Assembly: GCF_014805625.2 (NCBI RefSeq)
Contig: NW_023998431.1
Coordinates: 2,399,251-2,463,250, forward strand
DNA: 64,000 nt
From: Glossina fuscipes
Lineage: Eukaryota > Arthropoda > Insecta > Diptera > Glossinidae
Direction: 5' to 3'
The position numbers were made by a program, and so were the translations under genes. Each line of letters starts with the position of its first letter. Position 1 is the first letter of the stretch. Of the stretch, positions 1 to 9,879 are shown piece after piece. The notes beneath the pieces are model-generated. The model saw nothing but the letters and a program-made list of their open reading frames with translations, was not told the DNA's origin and ran no database searches.

Positions 1-199
1 CATATCGTCAGTAAATCTGCAGCCCTCAGTAATAAAGGCTTAGCTTGATATTCGGGCCATTTGTATATATGTAGAGTTGTTTTTTTTCTTACTCTGTGGA
101 TTGCTCTCGTATTCAATAAAATATAAATCTCGTTGATATATTACTCCCACTGTTGCGGAGCCAAAAATTTATTGATCTTTTGGACAACAAAACAGAAAT

Positions 200-615
200 T
201 TGAGGATTCAAACTGAAGCGGGAGAGTAAAGGGTCTCGTAAAGTAAATGTGAAAAGTATCAACCTAACTAACTTTAATTTTTTCCGAATAACGAGCAAAA
301 ATCCAAAAAATTTTTTTAGAAAAGGCTGAGTTACGTTCAGTTTATGCTCCACTGCCCGCTTCTGCTCTAATCAATTAGGCCTATTTTCAATTCAAATCTG
401 CGTGCGAAGACTTCTAATGTTTCTACCACATTTGAAATTGATATCTTCAGTTTTGCGACCAGGAAAGTGCCAACAACACACACCACACAGACGGGCAGAC
501 ATGGCTAAATCAACTCAGGATTTCACGCTGATCAATTTATAGACTCTTTATTGGTTCTCTGAAGCTTCCTTTTGGGTGTTACATAAATCCTGACCGCATT
601 TTCTATAAAAACTAT
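200..615 (-). mobile_element. DINE-1-like repeat, family 1 copy A
   Basis: Non-autonomous repeat on the minus strand. Read in reverse complement it follows the copy at 53560-53965 almost throughout: a GGAAGCTTCAG block, a GATCAGCGTGAAAT block, GCCATGTCTG, a GTGTGTGTT tract, TTGGCACTTT, an AAATGTGGTAGAA block and GTGGAGCATAAACTGAACG. The layout, with a TGTAACA block followed by GATCA and then a CCATGTCYGTCC core, is that of INE-1/DINE-1 Helitron-derived repeats of flies. No long reading frame is expected and short stop-free stretches here are chance. The termini are estimated from where the similarity to the other copy fades. Confidence 0.7.
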
Positions 616-619
616 AATA

Positions 620-2500
620 AAACGCTTATATTCTGCAGAAAATAGTTTTTTTGTTAAAGTAGCGCGTATTATATTTCTTCTATTTTTTACCGAAAATTAA
701 TTGTGCGTTGAAAAGACAACCAGATGCGTTGATGCCTCTATGTGGAGAGTCATTTTATTGGTAACTTCAATAGTTAACAGTTTCTTTATACTTATTAGAT
801 TGGATATGAGGATTCACGAATCATTTGAGAAGAACAGCAACAATCATGCGAAAAATTAGAAGTTTTAATTCCGTCCCTTTTTTTTTCGCTGGTGTACTTT
901 ACTTCACATTTCATCCATTGAAAGTGCAGAGTTGCCATTTAGTTGCTGAGCTCACCCATAAGATAGATTAAACCCGGCCTGGTTTTTTTTATAACTACTT
1001 ACAATCTTTTAATGCTTATGAGTTTCTAGCTTATTTATATAGGTACATTATTTATACACGCACGTGCGTGTGTGTGCCGAATTTATTAAAAATCACGACA
1101 GTAATTTAAGTTTAGTATTTGTGCTAAGCTTGGTTAAGATGTTCAGTATTAGGTATCTATTTGTCCTTAAGAGCATTTTTTTTTGATTATTTCGATCTAA
1201 TTTCGATACTTCTTATATAGAAGAAGAAGATCAACAAAGATATTTAATTTACGATTATAGATTAAGGGAAAGGCTCGTGTAAATTTTCCCAAGAAACCAA
1301 ATAAGACGCACATAACTTTATCAAGCCACGCACAGCGTGTCATGATTCATAGATAAATAAAAACAATGATGGTATCTGTTAATACAGCTGAAAGTTGCGT
1401 TTAACCAATAAAGTACAGTTCTGAGGGAATCTACAGATTTGTTTGTTTATTGTGCATATATTCTGTAAATAAGTTTGTAATATATATATGGGTTTAAAGG
1501 TTGTCGGATAACTTGGATCCTACACACGCCTGTGTTGAAAATTCTGTCGCATTTGAAATTTTAACCCGCGACCACTGAAGATGTTAGTCGCGATCCTTTG
1601 CCGACGCAGCTACTCGTGCGGCCAAAATTTCGACCAACAAGATAACGTTTCACAACCTTGCGAAAAAAATGGGCAAAATGCTGTACCAAAATCAATGGCG
1701 TGCAAATGATTTATTCGCTTCTTTTTTGCGCGCCTCCCCAACTGGAGACATTTCAACTAAATTTTCAAAAAACTAAGGAAGTTCAGGATGTTTTATCTTA
1801 AGCCAGAGTTGCGAAGCTAAACACTAAACCACAACACACAAATTAGAAATGTTTTCGCAAATGTTAATACATGTGAGGTTATCGCATGGTTTCGAATTTC
1901 GGCCACTAATTCTTGCGGAATTGACAGCTAAATGTCTTCTTTACTCAAAAATTCATAGTATTTTTACAAAGCGCTAATCCGGAAACGTCGCGTGTCAACA
2001 TTGTCAAAGTAGTTCAAAAGAAGTTAATGAGCTTGAATGATTTAAATGAACCTCTGCTTCTTTATTTAAATGACCCTCTGCTCGGATTTCATGGTTTGAG
2101 TAAAGGTTGCTTTCTGATGAGGAGAAAAATCGTTCAAAACCGTTATTGAGCAGAAAGTTGGTCTGACAATTCTTTCCTATCGAACACAACAATTAGTGAA
2201 TAGTTTACTGATTTGAAACGAGCTTGCGTGTGCAGACTCCTAAAAAAAATATCCAAAATATTCTTAATACTACAAAAGTAAAGTTTTAGACAATACCGGT
2301 CATCTCACAGATATCAAAAGCAGTTTATTGGCTGCTCTGTGTGCAAATTCGGGCTTAGCAGAAAGCTATCTTGCAAACGGGTGCCGCGTTCCCATCCAGT
2401 GAAAATATCCGTCGAAGTTGAATTTTCAAAAAAAAAAAAAAAGAGAAAAATGTGCGTTCGCATAATTAGTCTCAGGACTTACTGAGTGATGTATTACATG
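620..2500. other. non-coding stretch, no gene recognised
   Basis: AT-rich DNA with no coherent coding sequence. It contains a CGCACGTGCG palindrome near 1058 followed by a short GT run, and a slightly more GC-rich patch at about 1540-1740 in which I recognise no protein. A poly-A run lies near 2430. Confidence 0.5.
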
Positions 2501-2502
2501 TA

Positions 2503-2534
2503 TTAGTTTGGGGAAAAAGAAATCCATTATTTTT
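2503..2534. repeat. mariner copy 1 terminal inverted repeat, transposase 3' side
   Basis: 32 bases identical to the reverse complement of 3759-3790. It starts TTAGTTTGGGG next to the TA target duplication. The transposase stop lies about 20 bp inside it. Confidence 0.95.
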
Positions 2535-2555
2535 ATATGAACTTCAGAACTTTAT

Positions 2556-3605
2556 TTAACATGCTTCGGATTGTCCGATTTGGGTCAAGTGTGCACTGTC
2601 TTGTTGTATGATTTGTTGCCATTTTACAGGTAACTTCAAAATACCTCTCTCATAGAAGTCCTGGTCACCATTTGTAAAAAACTCTAGTAGTCGATTTTCA
2701 CAATCCTCCCTAGATTCCAATTTTTTATCATTAAAGAAATTTTGCAATGCAAGAAAAAGATGATAATCGCTTAGTGCCAAGTCCGGACTGTATGGCGGAT
2801 GCATTAAAACTTCCCAACCAAGCTCCCGAATTTTCTGGCGAGTCACTGTAGATGTGTGTGGCCTAGTGTTGTCCTGGTGGAACACGACACCTCTCCTGTT
2901 GGCCAATTCTGGCCGTTTCTGGTCAATCGCTATCTTCAAACGGTGCAGTTGTTGGCAAAAGAGATCAGAATTTAGCGTTTGGCCATATGGAAGCAACGCA
3001 TAATAAATAATCCCCTTCCAGTCCCACCAAATGCATAGCAAAACCTTCCTGGCCGTTAGTCTTGGTTTGACCACCGTTTGAGGTGCTTCACCGCTCTTTG
3101 ACCACGATCGTTTTCGCACAGGGTTATCGTATGTGATCCATTTCTCATCTCCAGTCACCATCCGTTTAAGAAATGGGTCTATCTCATTCCGTTTGACCAA
3201 GGCTTCGCAGATGGAAATTCGATCCATCATGTTTTTTTCTGTTAATTGGTGTGGCACCCAAACACCGAGCTTCTTTTTGAATCCAGCTTTGTGTAAATGG
3301 TTTAAAACTGTTTTATGGTCGATTTTTAGCTCCTGGGCGATGTTACGACTGCTAACATACCGGTCAACTTCGATCATTTCCCCGATTTTATCGACATTTT
3401 CGACGACCGGCCTACCTGTGCGAGGTGCATCTTTAACATCAAAAATTCCTGAACGGAATCTACGAAACCAAAATTGCACATAATTGGCTGTTACAGTATC
3501 GGAACCATAAACACCATTCACAATTTTAGCCGCCTGGCTTGCATTTTCGCCTTTCTCAAAGAAAAACTGTAAAATGTACCGAATTTTCTCTTTGTTCACT
3601 TCCAT
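2556..3605 (-). CDS. mariner transposase, D,D34D, apparently intact
   Basis: A 349-residue cut-and-paste transposase that should bind the element's inverted repeats and catalyse excision and insertion at TA in the nucleus. The ATG at 3603-3605 (MEVNKEKIRY) is chosen because mariner proteins are about 345 residues and their N-terminal helix-turn-helix starts just after the Met. The frame is also open 60 codons further upstream into the inverted repeat but without an ATG there. Helix-turn-helix regions occupy roughly residues 5-110. The linker motif WVPHQL is at 116-121. The catalytic triad is D153 (TGDEKW), D245 (HQDN) and D280 (LSDYHLF), with 34 residues between the last two. Oddities are HQDNTRPH where copy 2 has HQDNARPH, and leucine in place of the usual proline in the SPDLAPSD motif, which both copies share. 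The YHLF tail and LGWEVL motif suggest a mauritiana/cecropia-like subgroup. Activity is untested. Confidence 0.95.
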   Translation of the reverse strand: MEVNKEKIRYILQFFFEKGENASQAAKIVNGVYGSDTVTANYVQFWFRRFRSGIFDVKDAPRTGRPVVENVDKIGEMIEVDRYVSSRNIAQELKIDHKTVLNHLHKAGFKKKLGVWVPHQLTEKNMMDRISICEALVKRNEIDPFLKRMVTGDEKWITYDNPVRKRSWSKSGEAPQTVVKPRLTARKVLLCIWWDWKGIIYYALLPYGQTLNSDLFCQQLHRLKIAIDQKRPELANRRGVVFHQDNTRPHTSTVTRQKIRELGWEVLMHPPYSPDLALSDYHLFLALQNFFNDKKLESREDCENRLLEFFTNGDQDFYERGILKLPVKWQQIIQQDSAHLTQIGQSEAC

Positions 3606-3758
3606 TTTTAACACGCTGTAACTCACAACTGAATGCACCAAACAAAAAACAGCAGAAGAATTTTTTTTACTGCGAAATGTCACCTTTCCAGCGAGCATAA
3701 ATATGAAATTGTTTGATCGATACTTTACGAGAAATCTATCAGTGCAACCATCTACCGA
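3606..3758 (-). promoter_or_regulatory. mariner 5' untranslated leader, stop-free
   Basis: The segment between the inverted repeat and the transposase ATG. It should carry the element's promoter, but I see no clear TATA box or initiator. Read in the transposase frame it has no stop codon, in this copy or in copy 2, with only a few amino-acid-changing differences between them. Confidence 0.4.
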
Positions 3759-3790
3759 AAAAATAATGGATTTCTTTTTCCCCAAACTAA
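3759..3790. repeat. mariner copy 1 terminal inverted repeat, transposase 5' side
   Basis: Reverse complement of 2503-2534 with no mismatch over 32 bases. It is followed by the TA target duplication. Confidence 0.95.
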
Positions 3791-3792
3791 TA

Positions 3793-5780
3793 TTATCTTT
3801 TACATGCTATTTGAAAAGTTAAGCGAAATATTGCATACAATAATTTTTACTAAGGTTATCATAGCCTACATGTGAGAAGATAGGTTTTGAAGGGAGAAGA
3901 AGCGAAGGTGAGAAAACGGATAAGAAATTATTTCATAAAATATTTGCTTATGTTTTAAAAGTGCTTTGCGTTCAAAGGCAGTTTCTCTCAATCGAATTTT
4001 TTAGTTACCTATTTTTTTTTTTTTTTTCTTTGAACAATTTCGTTTTCCGGTCTTGTAGCTTGCATTGACAATCTTTTGGTCAATTCCTCTGCAGATTTTT
4101 CATAATTTAAGGTAGCAATTTTATCGTGTTCAATACCTACCTACCTATGCATATATAAAAACGCGGCGAAGGATAAAAGCCTTTATCACGGAAACAAATT
4201 ACTAGTGAAGTTGGTAATGGTTGCCGTTGAGTTTTAACACATGCTGTCGTTATCTTTATGGCCGGAACAGTGGCCCAAAGTGACAAATCCTATTACACAT
4301 GCAGCCATTGAAGTTTAGATAACAAACACTTTTTCAGTTTTTTTTCTTTTTTTTTTTTAACTTACTACTGAAGCTTAAAGGTATATACAATTTCTCATTG
4401 CATTTGAAAAGTAATAGGTGAACAAGAGAGACTTCGCAAAGAATATAAACATGATCTGTGCAATATTGTTAGTGATCTTAGTTCGAATGACGGGCAAGCA
4501 ATTCCGATATAGAGGATGATGTACAGAATTAAAAGTAGTATGGAAAGATTCAAAATTTTAGAGAAATTTTTCAAATTAATTTTCAAAAATATCGATGTGC
4601 AGTTAGCCTAAATGCATTCATCAGAATTTGAGCGTTATTTTCTCTGACGTCTTTCACAATTAATGAAATGCTAAGCGTTCTTTATGTCTTCACTTAGGAT
4701 AGGTATCAAAGAGTCGCCTCAAACTGTTTAGCTTTTTTTTCTTCTGCTGACGTCTATATACATATTCTAGTGTATATGGCTGCTTGTCGTTGGTGAACAC
4801 CATGTTTTTTGATTTTCGGTCTATATTTCATTATCTATCTCCCTTCTTACGCTTCAACTCAATATATACATATATATGTTTGAATACATATATGTAGGTG
4901 TTTGTTTGTTTTTGTTACAAGTCCAATTAAAAGGCTTCAATCCTAGTAAAGTCTGCATGCATAGATGCATACCCACATTTCCACCCATATTCAAGCGGCA
5001 CGTTTTTCAGTTTTTCCCCTTCAAATGAAATTTCCTTCATATCGATATCACCAATTTGATCAGTATATGAGTAGGTGTATGTGATTTTTTTTCATTTTTC
5101 TGCTAATCAATCGAGATATTGTTATTTCCTATTGTGTTTATTGTGCTGCTACCGCTAAGCTGGCCTTCGTTATTATTGGCTTTAGCCAAGCATTTCTGTG
5201 CGCTTAAGTATTTTGTTTGCAAGCTGCTAAAAGCTGACGCCATATTATTTCAGTCTCAATGTTAATATGATTTTCGGCATTACCTTCTCTCCTCTTAGGG
5301 AGAGGAAACTTTTCGCTTGAAATTTAGTAAAGCTTATAAAAACAACAGATAGAAAAAAATCTAATATTCGTTGAATGAAATCTTGTTTACCCGTCACTTT
5401 AAAAAGTTTGATTTTATTTTAGTCTTTGTTAATGGATGAACTAAATTTCTGACCGATCCTTGTTTAATGAAATAATGTTCCGAGTTTTTCTCATTTAATT
5501 TTTTTTTTTAATTGTAAGTTCTCAAGACCAAACGCTTAACCACCATTGAGTAACACATTTTTGAAAAGCATTTATAATCAGATAAATTCGTGATCGATTT
5601 GAGCAGTATTTTTGCGTCGATCTTTCTCTATACACTACACGATTTGTGCGGATGTACACGACATCTTTTATTATCCTTTATTACACCATTAAGTGTGACC
5701 ACGGTCTGATCAATGAAACCTTAATTGCATTAACTTTTTGATTAGACTCCGCTGTAGCTTATAAATGCGGTTGTTACGTC
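3793..5780. other. non-coding stretch, no gene recognised
   Basis: AT-rich spacer with long T runs near 4012 and 4350 and a short ATATATACATATATATG patch near 4861. No protein similarity is recognised in any frame. Confidence 0.5.
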
Positions 5781-5794
5781 TCACACCATTTCTC

Positions 5795-5990
5795 TTATAA
5801 GAATATAGCAATAGTGTGCGGATGTGTCTGACATTCATTCTTTAAGCATGTCTGTCTGTCTGTCCGCGTATCTGATATTTAAAAGCAACTTTCGAGATAT
5901 TTTACGAAATTTAGTAGAGTAACGTATTTCGGCTCAAGTAAGAAATTTATTGAAAATGGATAAGATCGGACAACTTTTATCACCACTCTC
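5795..5990 (+). mobile_element. family 2 repeat fragment (TGTCTGTCTGTC core)
   Basis: Contains a GTGCGGATGT block also seen near 54288, the core CATGTCTGTCTGTCTGTCCG, then TTTCGAGATATTTTACGAAATTT, which parallels the TTTTTGAGATATTTTAGTGA block of the copy at 54240-54600. A degraded member of the dispersed family 2. Boundaries are uncertain. Confidence 0.5.
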
Positions 5991-6400
5991 CCTATAAAGC
6001 TCTATTTTCAAAAAATTTCTATATATTATTTATAGAAAATATTACCATTTTTTAAAATATATTTGGATGTAAAATGGACTCAAGCAATTTAGATGCGAGT
6101 GGACTGCTTGTGGAACTCGCTATCATATAATCGTTTTGCCAAAAAAAAAGGGAGGATGTGCGCCCTTTATAAAATTTTTAACATGTAATACGCAGTTTCT
6201 TGGATAGAATTTATATAGCATTTCCAATTTGTTTGGCTGTCTCAAAAAAATATCAAATATCAGAATATAATGAGTGTCGAAATGCGTGCAAAAACAGAAT
6301 ATCCACTGTAACATTTCGCGTCGCGTTATTTTAAGATTTTGTTATTCTCATAAGTTACTCTAATTATTTTAATTTACGCATCATACGGTAAAGTTTTATA
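5991..6400. other. non-coding spacer before the I-type LINE
   Basis: AT-rich, with no coding sequence recognised. It ends in TTTTATA (6394-6400), which recurs at 8552-8558 just beyond the LINE and may be its target duplication. Confidence 0.4.
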
Positions 6401-8439
6401 CTCCTCTTTGGGTGCATCGATGCTCTGTTACATATTCATTATTTTACAAGCAAAGCAATTTCCGAACGAAATCATGTAACAATTCTCTCAATTGATTTCG
6501 AAAAAGCATTTGACAGAGTTAGTCTTCATGTTATTTTAAGACTTTTGAAATCATGGAATGTTGGACAGAAATTCTTCAACTACATCAAATCATTCATGTC
6601 GCATCGGCGGTTTAAAGTTAGAATCAACAATCATCTTTCTGATTCCTTTCCGCTAATGAATGGCATTCCGCAAGGATCTCCTCTTTCCGTCACGCTTTTC
6701 CAGATCGCCTTCAACGAAATTAGCAAAATTCTTTGCCGTGTACCAAGAGTGGAACATTGTCTCTACGCGGATGATGTATACATTTTTACAAAAGAAAAAG
6801 ATAGCACGAAGGCAATCAAAAATCTCGAATCTATTGGACGAGAGATCTCCGCATGGGCAAACTCGTTAGGAGCTAAAATTTCCATACAAAAATCTAAAAA
6901 ATGCACATTTGTCGAAAGCAGATTTGCGATGCAGGAAATCTACTGATGCACATTAACGACTTACCAGTACTAAATGTGCCGACACTGCATATTCTCGGGC
7001 TCACTTTTTCCAACAAATATCGTTGGAAAGCACACTGTCTGCGGTTAGAAAACTCTATTTTAACAAGGGTGAGTTTCATACAGTACGTTGCTTGGAGAAG
7101 CCATGCGCATATTAACACTATTGCTTATCTTACCAAAATGCTTGTGTTAAGCAAGATTGACTATGCTTTGATAATTTATGGCAATAGCTGCAAATCTAAT
7201 ATCAACATCCTTAAACCGGTCTACAACCAAGCCGTCAGAGCAAGTTGTTATGCTTTTCGGACGACGCCCATAATTAATATTATAATCGAAACTGGTCTCT
7301 CAACTTTAGAAAATAGACTTAATGAGTTAAAAGCCAAAATAGTCCCCAAGCTCCTTAATTCAAACAAATCTATTCTCGGTGATGACGTGAGAAAGATTAT
7401 AATTGCGAAGAAAATTCCAAAGTCACCATCTGCAATTGACTATTGTTTGTACGTCGCAAAGGAATTGAACATTCCCTTAAAAATTTTCCTCTGTTTTGGT
7501 GTTAAACCTCCATGGATCTTGAAAGACTGCTCTTTTGACATTTCGCTGTCTATGCACAAGAAAGAAAATACTCCAAATTACGTCTTCAGGAATCTAATAG
7601 CTGAAAAAACCCAAGTATTGAAGAATACTGGTTGGAATCTTTTATACACAGACGGCTCAAAATCTTCTGGTCCGCCTCCCGCTTGTGTCGTGGTAGATGC
7701 TACAGGACGGGTTCTTCTCAACCACATATTTCACGAAAGTACTTCAACTTTCACAACCGAAGCCAGAGCTATCCTTCATGCTGCGAACCTTGCCCATAAA
7801 AACAAACTCAAAACCGTCATTGTTACCGACAATTTGTCTGTATTACAAGCTATTCGGAACCCTTCGACTTCGAGATGGAGCACCATCAACAAATTAAGGA
7901 ATATAATTACAACACCCGAGGGAAAAATTAAAATGTTATGGGTACCAAGTCACATCGGTTTATTGGGAAATGAGCAGGCTGATCGAGCGGTAAAATATGC
8001 TGCTTCTGCTCCTCTAATTATGGATGATGTCGTGGAAAAGTTGGATCTTCAAAGATACATTGGAAGAAAAGTTAAAGAAAAAATTGCAGAAAGAAATTTA
8101 CAATACCATCATCAACACTACACTTCCATTAACCCTTAATTAACTCCACCTTTATATCCAACAAAGATTGAGCAAACCAAGGTCCAAATATTTTCGGGAA
8201 TTCGCCTTGGTCATACAATTGCAACTCACGAATGGATCTTGAAGAAGTCTTCCTCCCCAATTTGCAGTTGTGGACAAACTCTCACCATAAAGCACATTCT
8301 CTGCGACTGGTTTAACTTTTCCTTGGCTAGAAGTATTGCATTTGGAACAATTAACCACGTGGACATTCTACAATCAGCTTCAGAACAGAGGAAGAATTCA
8401 ATATATTACTTTTTTAATACTACTAGACTCATTATCTAA
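6401..8439 (+). pseudogene. I-type ORF2 remnant: RT, RNase H, zinc-knuckle-like end
   Basis: Catalytic polyprotein that would copy LINE RNA into the genome by target-primed reverse transcription. Reverse transcriptase motifs are present in order: DFEKAFDRV (about 6497-6523), GIPQGSPLS (about 6662-6690) and YADD (about 6764-6775). The frame then shifts near 6930-6945 and continues with the HILGLTF segment. RNase H follows with all four acidic residues visible: TDGSK (7651), TTEARAI (Glu at 7759), VTDNLS (7828) and NEQAD (7981). An in-frame TAA at 8137-8139 interrupts the C-terminus. The same frame resumes with IRLGHTIATH and CSCGQTLTIKHILC, the CxC-H-C type end typical of I-group proteins, and stops at 8437-8439. 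The N-terminal endonuclease is missing. With only two lesions over about 2 kb this is a fairly young copy, but it cannot make a full protein. Confidence 0.9.
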
Positions 8440-8543
8440 TGTACATTTATTTAAATTAAAGCCGATAACCTGTGTTGCTAGTGCTCAATGTCTTTTTTTT
8501 TTAGTCTAAGAATTTATTTCATTAGTCTAAAATTATAATAATA
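8440..8543 (+). other. I-type LINE 3' UTR and tail
   Basis: About 100 bases between the ORF2 stop and the tail. The blocks AAAGCCGATA, TGCTAGTGCT, TTTAGTCT and AGAATTTATTTC recur in the same order in the SINE at about 36130-36196. It ends in an ATAATAATA-type tail, as in I elements, which lack poly-A. Confidence 0.75.
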
Positions 8544-8559
8544 CCTTTACCTTTTATAA

Positions 8560-9500
8560 GTGTTAGTAATAGTTTTTCTATTGTGATATTTTAATGGAAA
8601 AAATTTGGGGCTTTATTACAGATTATTTACAGAATAAGGTCCTTTTCATCTTATCCACGGCGTATCTTCAGAATTCAAACAATCTACGCTTGGCACTCTT
8701 CATTTCTTATTGGAAAGTTGTCTTTCACCATTGGTAAAGACGCCTCTAAGCGGAGAATCCATCTCAACTCACAGTTTGATTATAATTATCACTAAATATT
8801 TGTCCCTCCTCTTGGAAAGGAAAGTTACGCATGTTGCTTAAGATGACCAGCTTACACCGAACCAACAGTTCCAACATTTGATTTCAGAAACTACATGCAG
8901 CGATTGAATAGTGCCCCAAACTGGTAAAAGTCGAATAAGGGACGCTCTTGTAAGCAAAAGTGCTTCCGTTGAAATTTTACCCCTGTGTCCGGTTTAATTC
9001 GCGTCAAAGGTGGTCAAGACACTAGCGGCCTTATCACTAATGCTGGAACGCAGCAATGAACTGAAAATTATGGCCAGCAAAAATAAACCAACAAAAGTTA
9101 TTTTTAGCTTTAGACAAAGAACAGTTAGATCTGCGAAATTATAGGGCGCTCATTTCGCCTAAGATTCCAGTGGACAAGAAACTGGTCTTAAAAAAAAATT
9201 TAAAATAAGCTTAAATCATTCGAACTACATCTTAGGAGACTGTATCAATTGCTAATCTAAGATATTTCATGAGATCGCAAGCACTCCTTGGTAGTCGATA
9301 CTATCTTGTCAAACCTCGAAGTCAAGTTTGTTAGGACTGGAATTAAATTCTGTTAGAAGGTTTGAAAAAGCAAAGTCAACATCAGTTCCATTATCACGCC
9401 GGTTAATTTAATGTCTTCTACAAGGACCTTGGCCAGACTAAAAATGTGAATTTTAACTGATACCTTGCAAAATTAATTTGTAACTTGTAGATTATCGTGG
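8560..9500. other. non-coding stretch, no gene recognised
   Basis: No known protein found in six frames. The patch 8860-9060 is slightly richer in GC and could be an unrecognised old TE. Confidence 0.4.
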
Positions 9501-9519
9501 GAATTGAATCGTTTTCATT

Positions 9520-9870
9520 TTGCTACCTTTGATTATAACAATTTGATGCTTAGTATGTAAGAATACGATAGGTTGGCCCATTTTCGATGCCAACTTGCGT
9601 GCAACAAATCTTACGTTTTTACCACATTTGAAGACATTTTTCCAAGCGGCAAAACGTTTACCCTTGACAAATAAGAGGAACGGTAGAAAAACGAATGGGA
9701 GAACGGACAGAGGCATGGACGGACAAACATGTCCAGAGGGACTCAGAATTTGTCGTTGATCAACAATATATACGTACGAGACGTAGGGTCTTTGAAGTTT
9801 CTTTTAGGATGTTGTAAACGTTTTCGTGAAAGAATGAAATTTTCATAACAGTGGATGGGTGTGGCGGATT
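9520..9870 (-). mobile_element. DINE-1-like repeat, family 1 copy C
   Basis: In reverse complement this reads AACATCCTAAAAGAAACTTC, AAGACCCTACG, a TTGTTGATCAACG block, ACATGTTTGTCCGTCCATGC, then AAATGTGGTAAAAACG, TTGCACGCAAGTTGG and ATCGAAAATGGGCCAA. The same blocks in the same order occur in the copies at 200-615, 53560-53965 and 60255-60640. It is moderately diverged. Confidence 0.65.
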
Positions 9871-9879
9871 TTTCCCTTT

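Larger units (their letters stand above)
2503..3790 (-). mobile_element. complete mariner element, copy 1
   Basis: A 1288-bp mariner transposon. Both ends begin TTAGTTTGGGG reading inward and are identical for 32 bases. The element is flanked by the TA dinucleotide (2501-2502 and 3791-3792), the standard mariner target duplication. It holds one uninterrupted transposase on the minus strand. Length, inverted repeats, TA duplication and D,D34D signature are all as expected for the family. A second copy at 23807-25075 lies in the opposite orientation with nearly the same sequence. Identical inverted repeats and an open frame point to a recent insertion. Whether it can still move cannot be read from the sequence. 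Confidence 0.97.
6401..8543 (+). mobile_element. 5'-truncated I-type LINE
   Basis: Remnant of a non-LTR retrotransposon whose reading frame starts abruptly inside the reverse transcriptase and runs to a short 3' UTR ending in an ATAATAATA-type tail. Reverse transcriptase followed by a C-terminal RNase H and a cysteine-rich end, with a TAA-type tail, is the arrangement of the I superfamily. Jockey-clade elements lack the RNase H. Truncation at the 5' end is the usual result of incomplete reverse transcription. TTTTATA occurs on both sides (6394-6400 and 8552-8558) as a possible but short target duplication. The 3' UTR resembles the tail of the SINE at 36051-36244. Confidence 0.88.

Noticed and set aside
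3133..3483. Plus-strand frame opposite the mariner transposase.
   Set aside because: It is the complement of a conserved coding region and has its own counterpart in copy 2 for the same reason.
8860..9480. Possible second LINE or LTR element after the I-type LINE.
   Set aside because: Short phrases such as LRNYRALISP appear, but no motif order supports a family.
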